A stretch of 64,000 nt of DNA from Jaltomata sinuosa. Lineage: Eukaryota > Streptophyta > Magnoliopsida > Solanales > Solanaceae. The translations under genes and the position numbers were made by a program. The notes below the pieces were generated by a model. That model ran no database searches, was not told the origin of the DNA, and saw only the letters and a list, made by a program, of their open reading frames with translations. The stretch is from the NCBI GenBank assembly GCA_003996215.1, contig QJPP01000050.1:124001-188000 (forward strand), given 5' to 3'. Shown here in pieces: positions 44,352 to 56,109 of this stretch (positions within the stretch are counted from its first letter, which is position 1; the number at the start of each line of letters is the position of its first letter).

Positions 44352-45510
44352 ATACCTCCCAGAAGAGCTAATGCCAGAAATCATCCAGCACCAACAGCTC
44401 TAGCAGACCCATTGAATGAGTAAGTCACGCATGCAGAATTCAGGGCTGCTTTCCAAGTGCTTGCTCAAGCCATGACCGTCTAGGTCAATCAGCAGTCTGC
44501 GGTACCAGCTCTACCTCAGACTAATACTGCTGCAGCCAGGATCCGGGATTTCACTCGGATGAACCCTCCAGAGTTTCATGGGTCCAAATCAGAAGAGGAT
44601 CCACAAGAGTTTCTCGATGACATCCAGAAGGTGACTGACATTATGGGTGTCACTCCAGTCGAGAGTGCAGACTTAGCCGCCTAACAGTTGAAGGGAGTGG
44701 CTCACACTTGGTACCAGCAGTGGAAGGAGTCTCGTTCTGCAAATACAGGACCGGTGGATTAGAACCAGTTCAAGACTGCTTTTCTGGATCGGTTCTTCCT
44801 ACTCGAGCTTAGGGAAGCCAAGGTCCAGGAATTTATCAACTTGAAGCAGAATGATATGAGCATGAGGGAGTATGCTCTCAAGTTCACGCAACTGTCTAAA
44901 TATGCCCCAACAATAGTAGCAGACTCCAGAGCTCGTATGAGCAAGTTCGTGTCTGGTGTGTCCGATGATGTGGTCAAGGAATGCAAGACGACCATACTTA
45001 TTAAGGAAATAGACATCTCCAGGTTGGTTACTTATGCTCAACAGATTGAGGAGGAGAAAATCAAGAAAAGGGGAGGGGATAGTAAGAGGGGACTTTAGCT
45101 ACTCTCAGCAGAGGTCAGAGGGTGGCAAACGCTCTCAGTTCCATCAGAAGACTTCAGCTCCAGCTCCATCTTCTGCTAATGCCCCCGTGCCAAAGTTCAA
45201 GAAGGATCGACGAGATAAATCATATGGCTCTAAGTCCTAAGGTACAGTTACTAGTGGGCGCACTCATCCAGTGTGTAAGAAGTGTGGTAAGAACCATCAG
45301 GGTGAGTGCATGGCAGGTAGTGGAAATTGCTTTGGATGTGGTAAGCCAGGACACAGGATGAAAGAGTGCCTTGAAAATTCTCAGAGGGGCAGGGATACTC
45401 ATTCACAGAATCAGGCCAGCTCTGCAGCAGCTCTAGTAGGTCACTCCACTCAGCAGGGTGCCTCGTCTGGTACAGGTGGTGGTCTGCACCAGAACAAGTT
45501 GTATGCCCTT
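44352..45510 (+). pseudogene. Chromovirus D gag
   Basis: The frame begins ATACCTCCCAGAAGAGC at 44352, where the usual start would be ATG (MPPRR), so the start codon appears to be lost. The capsid core (RMNPPEFHG, EYALKFTQLSKYAP) is readable with TAA or TAG at several Gln/Trp-type positions. A frameshift near 45090 leads to the zinc-knuckle frame (CFGCGKPGHRMKEC, 45328-45369). Codons that should read Gln or Trp are often stops, which suggests decay by C-to-T and G-to-A change. Confidence 0.82.
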
Positions 45511-46019
45511 TAGACATGATAGGACCATGAGGATTCTCCCGATATGGTCACGAGTATGTTACAAGTCTTCCATTTAGATGTCTATGCTTTGTAAGACCCA
45601 GGGGCTACACTTTCTTTTGTAACTCCTTATATAGCAGTGAATTTCGGTGTCAGTCCAGAAACCCTCCCAGAACCCTTCTCAATCTCTACTCCAGTTGGTG
45701 ACCCAATTATATCTAGACGAGTATACAGAAATCACCCTGTCACAGTTCCCCTAAACTCATCCTAACCGATCTAGTAGAGTTAAAAATGATTGATTTTGAT
45801 GTTATTCTAGGTATGGATTGGTTACATTCCTGTTATTCCTCAGTTTATTGTAGAACTAGGGTCGTTCAGTTTCAGCTTCCAAATGAGCCAGTCTTAGAAT
45901 GGAAGAGTAGTAACTCAGTGCCTGTAGGTCGATTCATCTCCTACCTTAAGTCCAGGAAGATGATTTCTAAAAGGTATGTGTATAATCTTGTTTGGGTTAA
46001 GGATTCACACTCCGAGACC
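45511..46019 (+). pseudogene. Chromovirus D protease
   Basis: The DPGATLSFVTPY active-site region near 45597 is preceded by a stop, and the DFDVILGMDWLHSCY block follows at 45792. The usual catalytic D[S/T]G is D-P-G here, as in many Tekay-type copies. The frame is interrupted near 45765. Confidence 0.75.
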
Positions 46020-47490
46020 CCAACTCTCGAGTTAGTTCCAGTGGTGAATGAATTTCCAGAATTGTTCCTAGAAGATCTTCTTGGAGTTCCTCCCAAAAGG
46101 GAAATCGACTTTGGAATAGACAGAATTGTTCCTAGAAGATCTTCTTGGAGTTCCTCCCAAAAGGGAAATCGACTTTGGAATAGATCTCCTTCTAGATACC
46201 TATCTTATTTCGATTCCTCCTTATAGAATGGCTCCAACTGAGCTTAAGGAATTGAAGGAACAGTTGAAAGACATTTTAGATAAGGGCTTCATCAGACCCA
46301 ACATCTCTCCATGGGGTGATCCTGTATTGTTCGTGCGTAAGAAAGATGGTTCTCTCAGGATGTGAATTGACTACTGCCAGTTGAACAAAGTCACAATCAA
46401 GAATAAATATCCTATCCCCAGGATTGATGACTTGTTCGACCAGCTTCAGGGTGCTAGTTGCTTTTCTAAGATAAACCTCAGATTCGGCTATCATCAACTC
46501 AGAGTCAGAGATAGTGACATCCTGAAGACAGCTTTCAGGACTCAGTATGGTTACTATGAATTTGTTGTTATGTATTTTGGACTAACCAATGCTCCTGTAA
46601 CTTTCATAGACTTAATGAACAAGGTGTTCAAATAGTATTTGGACTTGTTTGTCATTGTCTTCATTGATGATATCCTTGTGTATTCTCAAAATGAGGAGGA
46701 GCATGCGAATCATCTGAGGGTCGTTCTGCAGACTCTCAAGGACCGCCAATTATTTGCCAAGTTTAGTAAGTGTGAGTTCTAGTTGAAATCAGTTGCTTTC
46801 CTTAGTCATGTGGTATCCAACGAAGGGATCCGAGTGGGTTCTCAGAAAATTAAGGCTGTAAAGCATTGGCCCAGACCCACCTCTCCGACTAATATCAGGA
46901 GTTTCTTGGGTTTGGCCGGTTACTATAGGAGGTTTGTTGAAGGTTTTTCATCTATAGCTGCCTCACTGACCAAGTTGACTCAGAAGCAGATCAAGTTTCA
47001 ATGGTCAGATGAGTGTGAGGAAAGTTTCTTAGAACTGAAGACTAGGTTGACTACAGCTCCGGTCTTGACTCTACCTGAGGGTTCAAATGGTTATGTGGTT
47101 TATTGTGATGCGTCCAGGGTCAGCCTAGGTTGTGTTTTGATGCAGCAGGGTAAGGCCATAACTTATGCTTCCTGACAGCTTAAGGCCCATGATAAAAACT
47201 ACCCGACTCATGACCTCGAGCTTGCAGCAGTTGTGTTTGCCCTAAAGATTTGGAGACACTACTTGTATGGTATTCATGTTGATGTGTTCACAGATTATAA
47301 GAGCCTCCAGTATGTGTTCACCCAGAAAGCGCTGAATCTTCATCAGAGGAGATGGCTTGGGTTCCTCAAAGACTATGATATGAATGTGCTTTACCATTCA
47401 GGTAAGGCCAATGTAGTAGCTGATGCTCTCAGTAGACTATCCATAGGTAGTGTGTCACATGTTGAGGAAGAAAAGAAAGAATTAGCCTGA
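46020..47490 (+). pseudogene. Chromovirus D reverse transcriptase and RNase H
   Basis: RT motifs are in order: ISIPPYRMAP, GFIRPNISPWG, LFVRKKDGS, FDQLQGA, and the catalytic FIDDILVYS at about 46662. The connection domain is FLGLAGYYRRF (46903-46935). RNase H has the YCDAS catalytic region near 47103 and ends ADALSRL at about 47440. In-frame stops occur at 46363-46365, 46633-46635, 46780-46782 and 47173-47175. A 64-base tandem duplication at 46059-46186 shifts the frame before RT. Confidence 0.88.
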
Positions 47491-49023
47491 GATGTTCACC
47501 GGCTTGCTCGCTTAGGAATTTGCCTTATGGACATGTCTGATGGTGGTGTGATAATCCAGAATGATGCAAAATCTTCTTTGGTAGCAGAGGTTAAGGAGAA
47601 ACAGGATAATGACCCTATATTGCTTCAGCTGAAGGGTAAAGTTCATCAGCAGAGAGTTGAGGATTTCTCCCAAGGGGGAGATGGTGTGCTTCGTTATCAG
47701 GGTCGCTTATGTGTTCCTAAGGTGGGTGAGTTGAGGCAGCAGATCCTTATGGAAGCCCATAATTCCAGATATTCCATTCACCCCAGTGCCAGTAAGATGT
47801 ACCGTGATCTACGAGAAGTCTATTGGTGGTACGGCATGAAGAGGGACATTGCAGATTTTATAGCTAAGTGTCCTAATTATCAGCAGGTTAAGGTAGAACA
47901 TCAGAAACCAGGAGGTGTAACTCAGGAGATTAGCATTCCTACTTAGAAGTGGAAAGTGGTCAACATGGATTTAATTATGGGTTTACCTCGTACTCGCAGA
48001 TAACATAACTCTATTTGGGTGATAATGGACAGAGTCACTAAGTCAGCTCACTTCTTGGCTGTCAAGACTACAGATTCAGTGGAGGATTATGCCAGGATCT
48101 ACATTAGCGAGATAGTCATGTTGCATGGGGTTCCCTTGTCTATCATCTCATATAGAGGTCCTCAGTTCACATCTCATTTCTGGAGATTATTTCAGAAAGG
48201 TCTTGGTACTCAGGTCAATCTTAGCACAACTTTTCATCCTCAGATGGGTGGTCAGGCCGAGCATACCATTCAGACCTTAGAAGACATGTTGAGAGCTTGT
48301 GTGATAAATTTCGAGGGTAGTTGGGATGATCACCTACCTCTCATAGAGTTTGCCTAAAACAATAGCTTCCATTCCATTATTCAGATGACCCCTTATGAGG
48401 CACTTTATGGGCATAAATACAGGTCACCGGTTGGTTAGTTTGAAGTAGGTGAAGCAGCCTTGGTTGGACCAGATTCAGTACATGAGGCTATGGAGAAAGT
48501 TCAGCTAATTAGAGAAAGATTGAAAACATATCAGAGTCGTCAGAAGTCCTATGCAGATGTGAGGAGAAGGGACTTAGAGTTCGAGATCAATGATTTGGTT
48601 TTCTTGAAGGTGTCACCCATGAAGGGTGTAATGAGATTTGGAAAGAAATAGAAGCTCAGTACCCGATATGTAGGTCCTTACAGAATCTTGAAGAGGATTA
48701 GTAATGTGGCCTATGAGTTAGAGTTGCCAGCAGAACTAGCAGCGGTCTATCCGGTCTTTCACATTTCTTTGTTCAAGAAGTGTGTTGGTGATTCGACAAT
48801 GATTATTCCATTAGAGAGTGTGGCTGTGAAGGATAGCCTCACCTATGAGGAGGTTCCAGTTGAGATTCTTGACAGTTAGGTTCATAGGTTGAGAAATAAG
48901 GAGGTCGCTTCAGTAAAAGTTTTATGGAGAAATTAGTCTGTAGAGGGAGCTACTTGGGAAGCAGAAGCATCCATAATGGCCAAGTACCCTCACCTCTTTT
49001 CTTCCGATTCAGTTTCAGCTTGA
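47491..49023 (+). pseudogene. Chromovirus D integrase and chromodomain
   Basis: The integrase N-terminal zinc region (SIHPSASKMYRDLREVYWW then CPNYQQVK) has lost the second Cys. The core follows with the DRVTKSAHF, GPQFTSHF and EDMLRACVINF blocks, broken by TAG at 47944-47946 and TAA at 48355-48357. The C-terminal part (48460-48880) has FLKVSPMKGVMRFG and VFHISLFKK, then a chromodomain-like YEEVPVEILD block. Nearly all domains are readable, so decay is moderate. Confidence 0.85.
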
Positions 49024-49248
49024 GGTAATAATTCCTCTCCAGTCTCTCAGTTTACTCTTGTGTAATTCAGTATTAGTACCTTGTTCCCTCAGTTATCCTT
49101 GCATTTCAGCATATTTGCATGTTCATGGAACTCAGTCCAATTAGATATCAGGTTTTAGTACTCAGTTGGTAGGGATTGCAACTCTTTCCCTCCAAACTCA
49201 GCTTGTTTAGTCTTTATTCGAGGACGAATGATCTCAAGGGGGAGATAT
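49024..49248 (+). other. 3' untranslated end and polypurine tract of chromovirus D
   Basis: The region between the chromodomain frame and the 3' LTR. It includes ATTCGAGGACGAATG and the polypurine tract AAGGGGGAGA at about 49236-49245, four bases before the LTR, the site where plus-strand DNA synthesis starts. Confidence 0.8.
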
Positions 49249-51283
49249 TGTAACACTCCAGAACATCCAGCCCAGCTTAGCTTAGAAAACCAGAAGAAAA
49301 ATATTTTTCCAACTGCCTGCAGGAATCACAAGTTGAACCCATGACCTATGGAAGTTTCCATGAGTCGTGGAGTGGATCTGTGGAATCAGATCATAGAATT
49401 GACAAATTCTCTGAAAACGACAATTGGGTTCTACGGACCGTGGAAGGATCCATGCGCCGTGAACCCAAGTCGTGGAACCAGACATGAGGCCATCCATTTC
49501 TCTGAGAACCACGAATAGGTTCTATGGACCATGGAAGGTTCCATGGGTCGTGACCCAAGTGGTGGGACTCAGACCCACAACTAGACAAAAAAGGCCAGGA
49601 ACAACGACAGGGTTCCACGAGCCGTGGAAGTTCCCATGAGTCGTGGAACCCATCCGTGAAACCTGAGTCGCGAATTTCAGCAATTTTCTTTTAAATTTTC
49701 CTGGGGGGATTCCAGACTTTTCCTACCTCTTTTAATGCCTAAGCTACGTCATTTTGACTACTCTAAGCAAAATTAATTAGTCAAAAACTACCTAAAACCT
49801 CTATTCTCCTAAATATTATCAAACTTAGAAAGAAAAGAAGAGAAAGAGGCGACTGTTTTCTCTCAAGAACAGGCAGAGGTCTTCTTCAAGTTCAGCCCCA
49901 AAATCCAAAGGATTTCTCCTTAGTTTCTTCTCCAGGTATGTGGGATTTCACTAGTGGGTTTCTTTCACCCATTAGGTCCCTAGAATTCAGCCAGTTCTTC
50001 AGTTCTCCATGAATTTGTTCAGACCTAGGGTACCTAAATCTTAGGGATTTATTGTGATTCAATACTGCTTATATTGATATCTATTTCATGTTTCTTGGAG
50101 AATTAGCATAGTCATATGTGGAACTCAGAAACCCTAGCTTGTGTAAATTTAAGTATTTCATAGATTATGCTTGCTAGGCAGATTAGTCAGACGATCATGC
50201 TTCAAAATTCGAATGCCATATCTTTCAGTATTTATATGTTGCATTCTCAGATTATATCAGTGTTTTGAGATATTTGTACTACTTTGCATTTTTAACTTTA
50301 TATTCAGTTGGGAGTAAACTTAGCACCGAGCGGATGAAGGGATGAAGGCTCACCCGCCAGTTTAGGCTGAGACCTTTAGTAGCAATCCCTGAGTCCCAAA
50401 ACTATGACGCCACCATAGGTTCTAAAGGGGTCACCCATTAAATTAGGCTTGACACCCTTGTCCCTTGTGGATATCAGTTAGTGGATCCACATAAGACTTG
50501 GTCGTACCCTTGGTAAGGTATGAACACCCTTCCATCCAGGGTTACAGGTTGGCCCCATAGTTAGCTCAGCTTGGGGTATGCCGGTTAATAGTATCTCCCA
50601 CAGTCAGGCTCATGTTGCATTGACTATGTACTCAGTATTTATGTTAGTATTCAGTCAGCATGTTATATTCATGATTTTTACTTGGTCATTGTATCCAGCT
50701 AGCTTTCAGTTTATGCTTATATATATATATATACTTCCATGTTTGGATTCCTATATTGTTCAGTAAAGTACCTATCCCGCATGCTCAGTACATTCAAAGT
50801 AGTGATGCATACTGTTTGTGCTACATCGTTGTATAATGTAGGTTCAGGCATTCAACATCCAGACCGTGCTTAGTTCGACTTCCAGTCTATACTCAGCATC
50901 TTCATTGGTGAGTCCTTATAGATTGAGGACAAGAGACGTGCTTTACTTTTCAGTCTTCTAATTTCAGTTTTCAAATTGTTAGAGTTAGCTTGGGGCATGT
51001 TCCAGCAACTCATATAAGTTAGAGGCTTTTAGACATAGACTAGATTTAGCTTGAGTTGTTAGTATTGTTTTCAAACTTTATTATACTCTCTTATACATTT
51101 TATATACTCAGACATATTTAGGTTTTCTTTTTCAACTTCAGACATTAAATTGGTTTTCAGCTTTCGCACAATATATGCTTTTAACTTTAGATTGTATAGA
51201 TATGCCATGCCATGGGTTAGCTTGGGGTCACTTGTGACACTGAGCACCATATTACGTCTGGAGGGTAGCCTCGGGGCATGACA
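49249..51283 (+). repeat. 3' LTR of chromovirus D
   Basis: TGTAACACTCCAGAAC to GGGGCATGACA, 2035 bases, collinear with the 5' LTR and carrying the ~190-base segment missing there (about 50216-50410). The palindrome array is at 49335-49660. ATTGA follows at 51284, matching ATTGA at 42292, a 5-base target duplication. Confidence 0.92.
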
Positions 51284-51288
51284 ATTGA

Positions 51289-52522
51289 ACTAATTTTGGT
51301 ATGTTTTGTAATTATTGTTAGATCAAGAACAAATGAAATCTTTGAAAAATGGGAAGGCTCCAGCACAGTAGAATTTTCAAGCTATTCGAGGTAGATGATG
51401 GTTATTGTTTTCCAAATGCAATGTGTGTGCATGTAACTTTAGCTTAGTAATATATGTGTCTTGCATGCTTAGGGAATGAAATTAGGAATGTCTAAGTGTT
51501 CGGGTGTCAATCATGTGAAATGAACTTGGTTATGTTGCTTGTTGTATTTACAAGTGTGATATTGTTCGTTTATTTTATTGATTGTTGGACTTGTGTGACA
51601 TTCAGTTGGCTCGAGTACCATGCCTGGTATGGGATACTTATTGGTTTTCTTGGGTACCACGCCTGGTACAAGTTCTATAATATTTGGCTTGGGTACCACA
51701 CCTTGTATGGGTTTATTTATATTGTTGATGGTATTTGTTGTTGGTTCCATGAGTGGATCGGGTTTAATATTAAACTGTGATTATTGCATATTGGTCCATG
51801 AGAGGCCGGGTAATGTTACTTAAACGTAGGATTGGTCCTTGTGTGGGCCGAGAATTGCATGTTAAACACTTAGACATTATTCTAAAGATCCTTGGTTGGT
51901 CTGGGTTGCTTAAAAGGGTGTATGTTTACCTGTCATATCTATTATTATAGTGGTTGCGAAACTTTTTTATGTGGTTGATAAGTTAGAAGGAAGACTGAGA
52001 GTCTGGAGTTATATTACTGATTGTTATTACATGTTTGTACTGCTTTACTCAGTTTTAGTTTATTATTCACATATTGTTTATTGGAGCTGGCCGATGATCC
52101 TACTAGTACACTGTGGTTGTGTACTGATTCTGCACTTTTTTTTGTGAGTACAGGACATCTTCCAGCATCTTCTACACGACCTCAACTGTAGTCTCGACAA
52201 TTCCAGATTTCAAGGGTGAGCTGCTTCTACCGGGCTACCTTATTTTATCCAATTTAGTTCTCGTACATTTATTTCAGACTTAAACTCCTATTTTGGGGCT
52301 GCATCCCTGTTCTTTAGACATTGGTAGATGTTTTGGTACCGCGACCTTCAGATTCTAGGGATATTTCTGCAGGATCTTATTTTATTAGTATTTTGGTTAT
52401 GAATGCTAGTTTATTTTAATGCAATTGGTTTTGAGCTGTTAGATTCACTAAGAGTTAGGTTTAAAATTGGTTCGCTCATCCAGGGGATTTCGGGTGGGTG
52501 CCACTCACAGTTGGTTGGGTAT
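51289..52522 (+). repeat. 5' LTR of chromovirus C, second part
   Basis: Continues the LTR after element D, collinear with about 58652-59880 of the 3' LTR. It has three units of a GGTACCA-centred repeat (51600-51715). It ends near GGTTGGGTA. The last LTR bases (GTGACA) are lost and it runs straight into a diverged primer site. Confidence 0.85.
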
Positions 52523-52524
52523 GG

Positions 52525-52537
52525 TATCATCGCCTTA
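52525..52537 (+). other. Diverged primer-binding site of chromovirus C
   Basis: TGGTATCATCGCC replaces the expected TGGTATCAGAGCC. Mutation here, with loss of the LTR end, would prevent reverse transcription. Confidence 0.6.
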
Positions 52538-52735
52538 GGTTTGTTGATCTCATCATACCAAAATGAGTCTAGTAGAGTCTTGCGGAACGATATAGAGACG
52601 TATGTACTTTTCTTTGAGAGGCTATAGGACTTTAGGAAACTATCTCTTCTTTCTTGCTTTGTGCTATAACTTGATTCCAATTGGTATCTGGTGATACAAA
52701 TTGGTATCTAACTTCTTTCACCCTTTTGTCCGCAG

Positions 52736-54070
52736 ATGGTTAACACCAGGCACAATGGAGCAAGGGCGACGATTCCAGTGGTGAAACCAGCAGCTAGAGG
52801 GCAAGAAATAGGCAAGGGCAGGTGCAGAGGCAGAAGGAGAGCAGCACCCACCGGGGGTAAAGCTCAGGCAGCTGCTGAACCAAGAGAGGCGATCCCTCCC
52901 CCACCCCAAGATCCTATTGAGGAGGAAGTTGAGTCTGTTCTTGCGGAGGGCGCAGAACAAGAGGAGACGACACCGGCTGGTGGTGCAGGCTTTCCCCTTA
53001 TATTGCCCGAGGTATTTCAGCAAGTGTGGGATTTTCTGAGTAGGCTGGTAGGTGCTGGAGCCACTCTCATGGGTACCGCAGATAAGGTTTCGGGCACTCA
53101 GCCAGCTGTCACAATAGCTCCTAAGATGGATGCGGCATCAGGCACTGATGATTTCTTCTATCCGATGCTAGGCCCTGTTATGACTGGGAATGAGCATGAG
53201 ATGCTGACCAAATTCTTGAAACTAAAACCTTCGACATTTCAGGGTACTGAGAAAGAGGATGCATTTAAGTTTATTCTGGACTGCTATGAGAGGCTGCATA
53301 AGCTGTGTATTGTACAACATCATGGGGGGAGTTTGTCACATTTCAGTTTCAAGGTGATGCCAAGCAATGGTGGAGAGCTCATATAGAGTGTCGGCCATCA
53401 GTTTTACCTCCAATGACTTGGGCACAGTTCCATGCTCTTTTCTTGGAGAAATATGTGCCTCACACATTGAGGGATCGCAAGAAGGATGAGTTTCTGGCTC
53501 TTGAGTAGGGTAACATGTCTGTTTCAGCCTATGGGGCTAAATTTCATGCCTTGTCACATTATGCTACTCAGATTCTGGGTACTAAGGAGGAGAGAATTCA
53601 TCTATATGTGAAGGGCTAAATACTGAGTTGCAGGTATTGTCTGTGCATATAACCTCGGCAGGGAAGAGTTTGAATGAGGTGACTGATTATGTGAAGAAAT
53701 TGGAGGGGGTCAGGCAAGTTGGACAGGCTAAGGTGCTAGCCAAGAAGTCCCGAAATAAAGGTAACTTCAGTGGATCATATTCCAGGGGTAATAACCAACA
53801 AGTGTATTCCACTCGTCCTATTCTGTCAGCCCTTCCAATTTTTGCAGGTGGTCATTCGGGATCCAGTCAGCAATTTTCAGCTCCTAGAGGCCAGAGGGCT
53901 TTTTATACTTCTACTAGCAGGCCTTCTCTTGATCGTAGATGTTTTCATTGTGGTGATCCGATCACTTCAAGAGGGAGTGCCCTCACAGGCAGACAGGAAA
54001 TCAGACTCAGCAGCAGACTAAGGATGTGGTTCCGGCAGGTGGAGGTGGCTATGGTAGGGATCATCCACAG
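52736..54070 (+). pseudogene. Chromovirus C gag
   Basis: Starts at ATG 52736 (MVNTRHNGAR), with a basic Arg/Gly-rich patch (RCRGRRRAAP) and a Pro/Glu-rich stretch. The capsid core begins near 53210 (FLKLKPSTFQG). A frameshift near 53310 moves the core to the frame of 53305-53508 (GDAKQWWRAH), ended by TAG 53506-53508, probably a former Gln. A second shift follows near 53620. The zinc knuckle at 53939-53985 (CFHCGDP...) is broken by a one-base change after GDP, so His and the last Cys fall in another frame. Confidence 0.84.
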
Positions 54071-54179
54071 GGTGGGCTAGGTGGCTTTCAGGGAGGCCAG
54101 GGAAATAGAGAAAATAGTGGCGCGGGCAGGGGAGTAGCGCAGCAACTAGGGAAGTGGCTTGGATTGATGACCAAGCTTA

Positions 54180-54530
54180 TTGCTATGTATTTTGAGGAAG
54201 TTTGAGGCTGAGGCGTCAGATGTTATGATCACAGGTACAATTCTAGTCTGTGACAGGATGACTTCTGTATTATTTGACCTAGGTTCTACTTATTTGTATA
54301 TATTTGTGAAATTTCCTTTGGGTATGGATTTAGTTTGTGATGTCCTGGATTTCCCTATTCATGTTTCTACCCCGATTAGGGAGTCTGTGGTAGTAACCCA
54401 TGTATATCGTACTTGTCCTGTGATTTTTATGGGTTTTTAGACTTGTGTAGACTTGATTATTCTTGACATGCTAGATTTTGATGTTATCTTAGGTATGACC
54501 TGGTTATCTCCATATCATGATGTATTATTG
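54180..54530 (+). pseudogene. Chromovirus C protease
   Basis: The active-site region LFDLGSTYLYIF (expected D-x-G-S) is followed by LDMLDFDVILGMTWLSPYH, split by TAG at 54438-54440. A Trp/Asp change in the DW motif (MTW) adds to the damage. Confidence 0.75.
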
Positions 54531-54690
54531 TAATGTTAAGACTGTGACTCTAGAGATACCGAGTAAGGATAGGCCAGAGTAGGAAGGTGTGTACAGGCCT
54601 AAGGTGGCAAAGTTCATATCTTTTATTCGGTCTAGGAAGTTAGTAGGAAAAGGTTGTTTAGCCTTCTTAGCATATTTATAAAATGTTAGT

Positions 54691-56090
54691 GTGGAGCTCC
54701 CTTTGATTGAGTCAGTCTCGGTGGTTTCTGAGTTTCAGGAGGTGTTTCCGATGGATTTTCCTAGCATGCCTCCAGATAAAGACATTGATTTTTGTATAGA
54801 TTTGGAGCCGGGCACTCACGCAATCTCTATTCCTTCTTACCGTATGGCTCCGGCAGAGTTGAGGGAACTTAAGACTCAGCTTCATGAACTCTTAGATAAG
54901 GGATTTATTCATCTCAGTGCTTCACCTTGGGGTGCTCCAATTTTATTTGTAAAGAAGAAGGATGGTAGTATGAGGATGTGTATAGACTACAGGCAACTGA
55001 ACAAGGCCACCATCCGAAATAAGTATTCCTTACCCCTCATAGATAACCTCTTTGATTAGTTGCAGGGTGCGTCCATATTTTTGAAAATTGATTCAAGGTA
55101 AGGGTACCATCAACTAAAGATCAGGCCCGAGAATATACCTAAGATGACATTCAAGACTCGGTATGGGCATTACAAGTTCCTGGTAATATCATTTGGGTTG
55201 ACCAATCCACCAACAACCTTTATGAATTTGATGAACAATGTCTTCAAGTCGTATCTGGACTTTTTTGTGATTGTGTTTATAGATGATATCCTAATTTACT
55301 CTAGGAGTAAGGAAGAGCATGCATAGCTTCTTCACATTGTTTTAAGGATATTGAGGCACCATAAATTTTATGCCAAGTTTTCCAAGTGTGAATTTTGGTT
55401 GTCTCCGGTTGCCTTCTTAGGGCATATTGTTTCAAAAAAGGGGGTGATGGTGGATCCCCAAAAGATTGAGGCAGTTAAGAGTTGAGTCCGGCCCAACACT
55501 GTGATTGAGGTTAGGAACTTTGTGGGGCTTGCAGGCTACTATCGGAGATTCATCAAGGACTTTGTATCCATCGCTACTCACTTGACGAGGTTGACTCAAA
55601 AGGAGGTACCTTTTGTGTGGTTGGACAAGTGTCAAGAGAGCTTCCAAAAGCTCAAGGTACTCCTGACTACAGCTCCTATTCTATCATTGCCGGTGAAAGG
55701 TAAAGATTTTATTGTGTTTTGTGATGCTTCACATTCGGGTTTGGGTGCTGTGTTGATGCTGAATAGGAATGTTATAACTTATGCTTCAAGGCAGTTGAAG
55801 CCCCATGAGAAGAATTACCCAACCCACGACTTGGAGTTGGCAGCGGTGGTATTTGTACTAAAGATTTGAAGACACTACCTTTATGGTGTCAAGTGTGAAG
55901 TGTTCAGGACTATTGCAACCTACAGAATGTGTTTACACAGAAGGATTTGAACCTGAGGTAGAAGAGGTGGATAGAATTGTTGAAGAATTATGATATGACC
56001 ATCTAGTATCACCCGGATAAGGCTAATGTGGTGGCAGATACATTGAGCCAGAAAGCGGTTAGCATAGGCAGTTTTGCTTATTTGGGGGTA
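54691..56090 (+). pseudogene. Chromovirus C reverse transcriptase and RNase H
   Basis: RT reads SIPSYRMAPAELREL, FIHLSASPWGAPILF, MRMCIDYRQLNKATI, then TAG at 55057-55059 and TAA near 55100. The catalytic FIDDILIYS follows at about 55276. The connection domain is FVGLAGYYRRFI and RNase H has FCDASHSGLGAVLM near 55718. After TGA at 55867-55869 the frame degenerates, but the tail (ADTLSQKAV-like) is visible to 56060. Confidence 0.86.
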
Positions 56091-56109
56091 TCCAAATGAT
56101 CGTTGGCTG

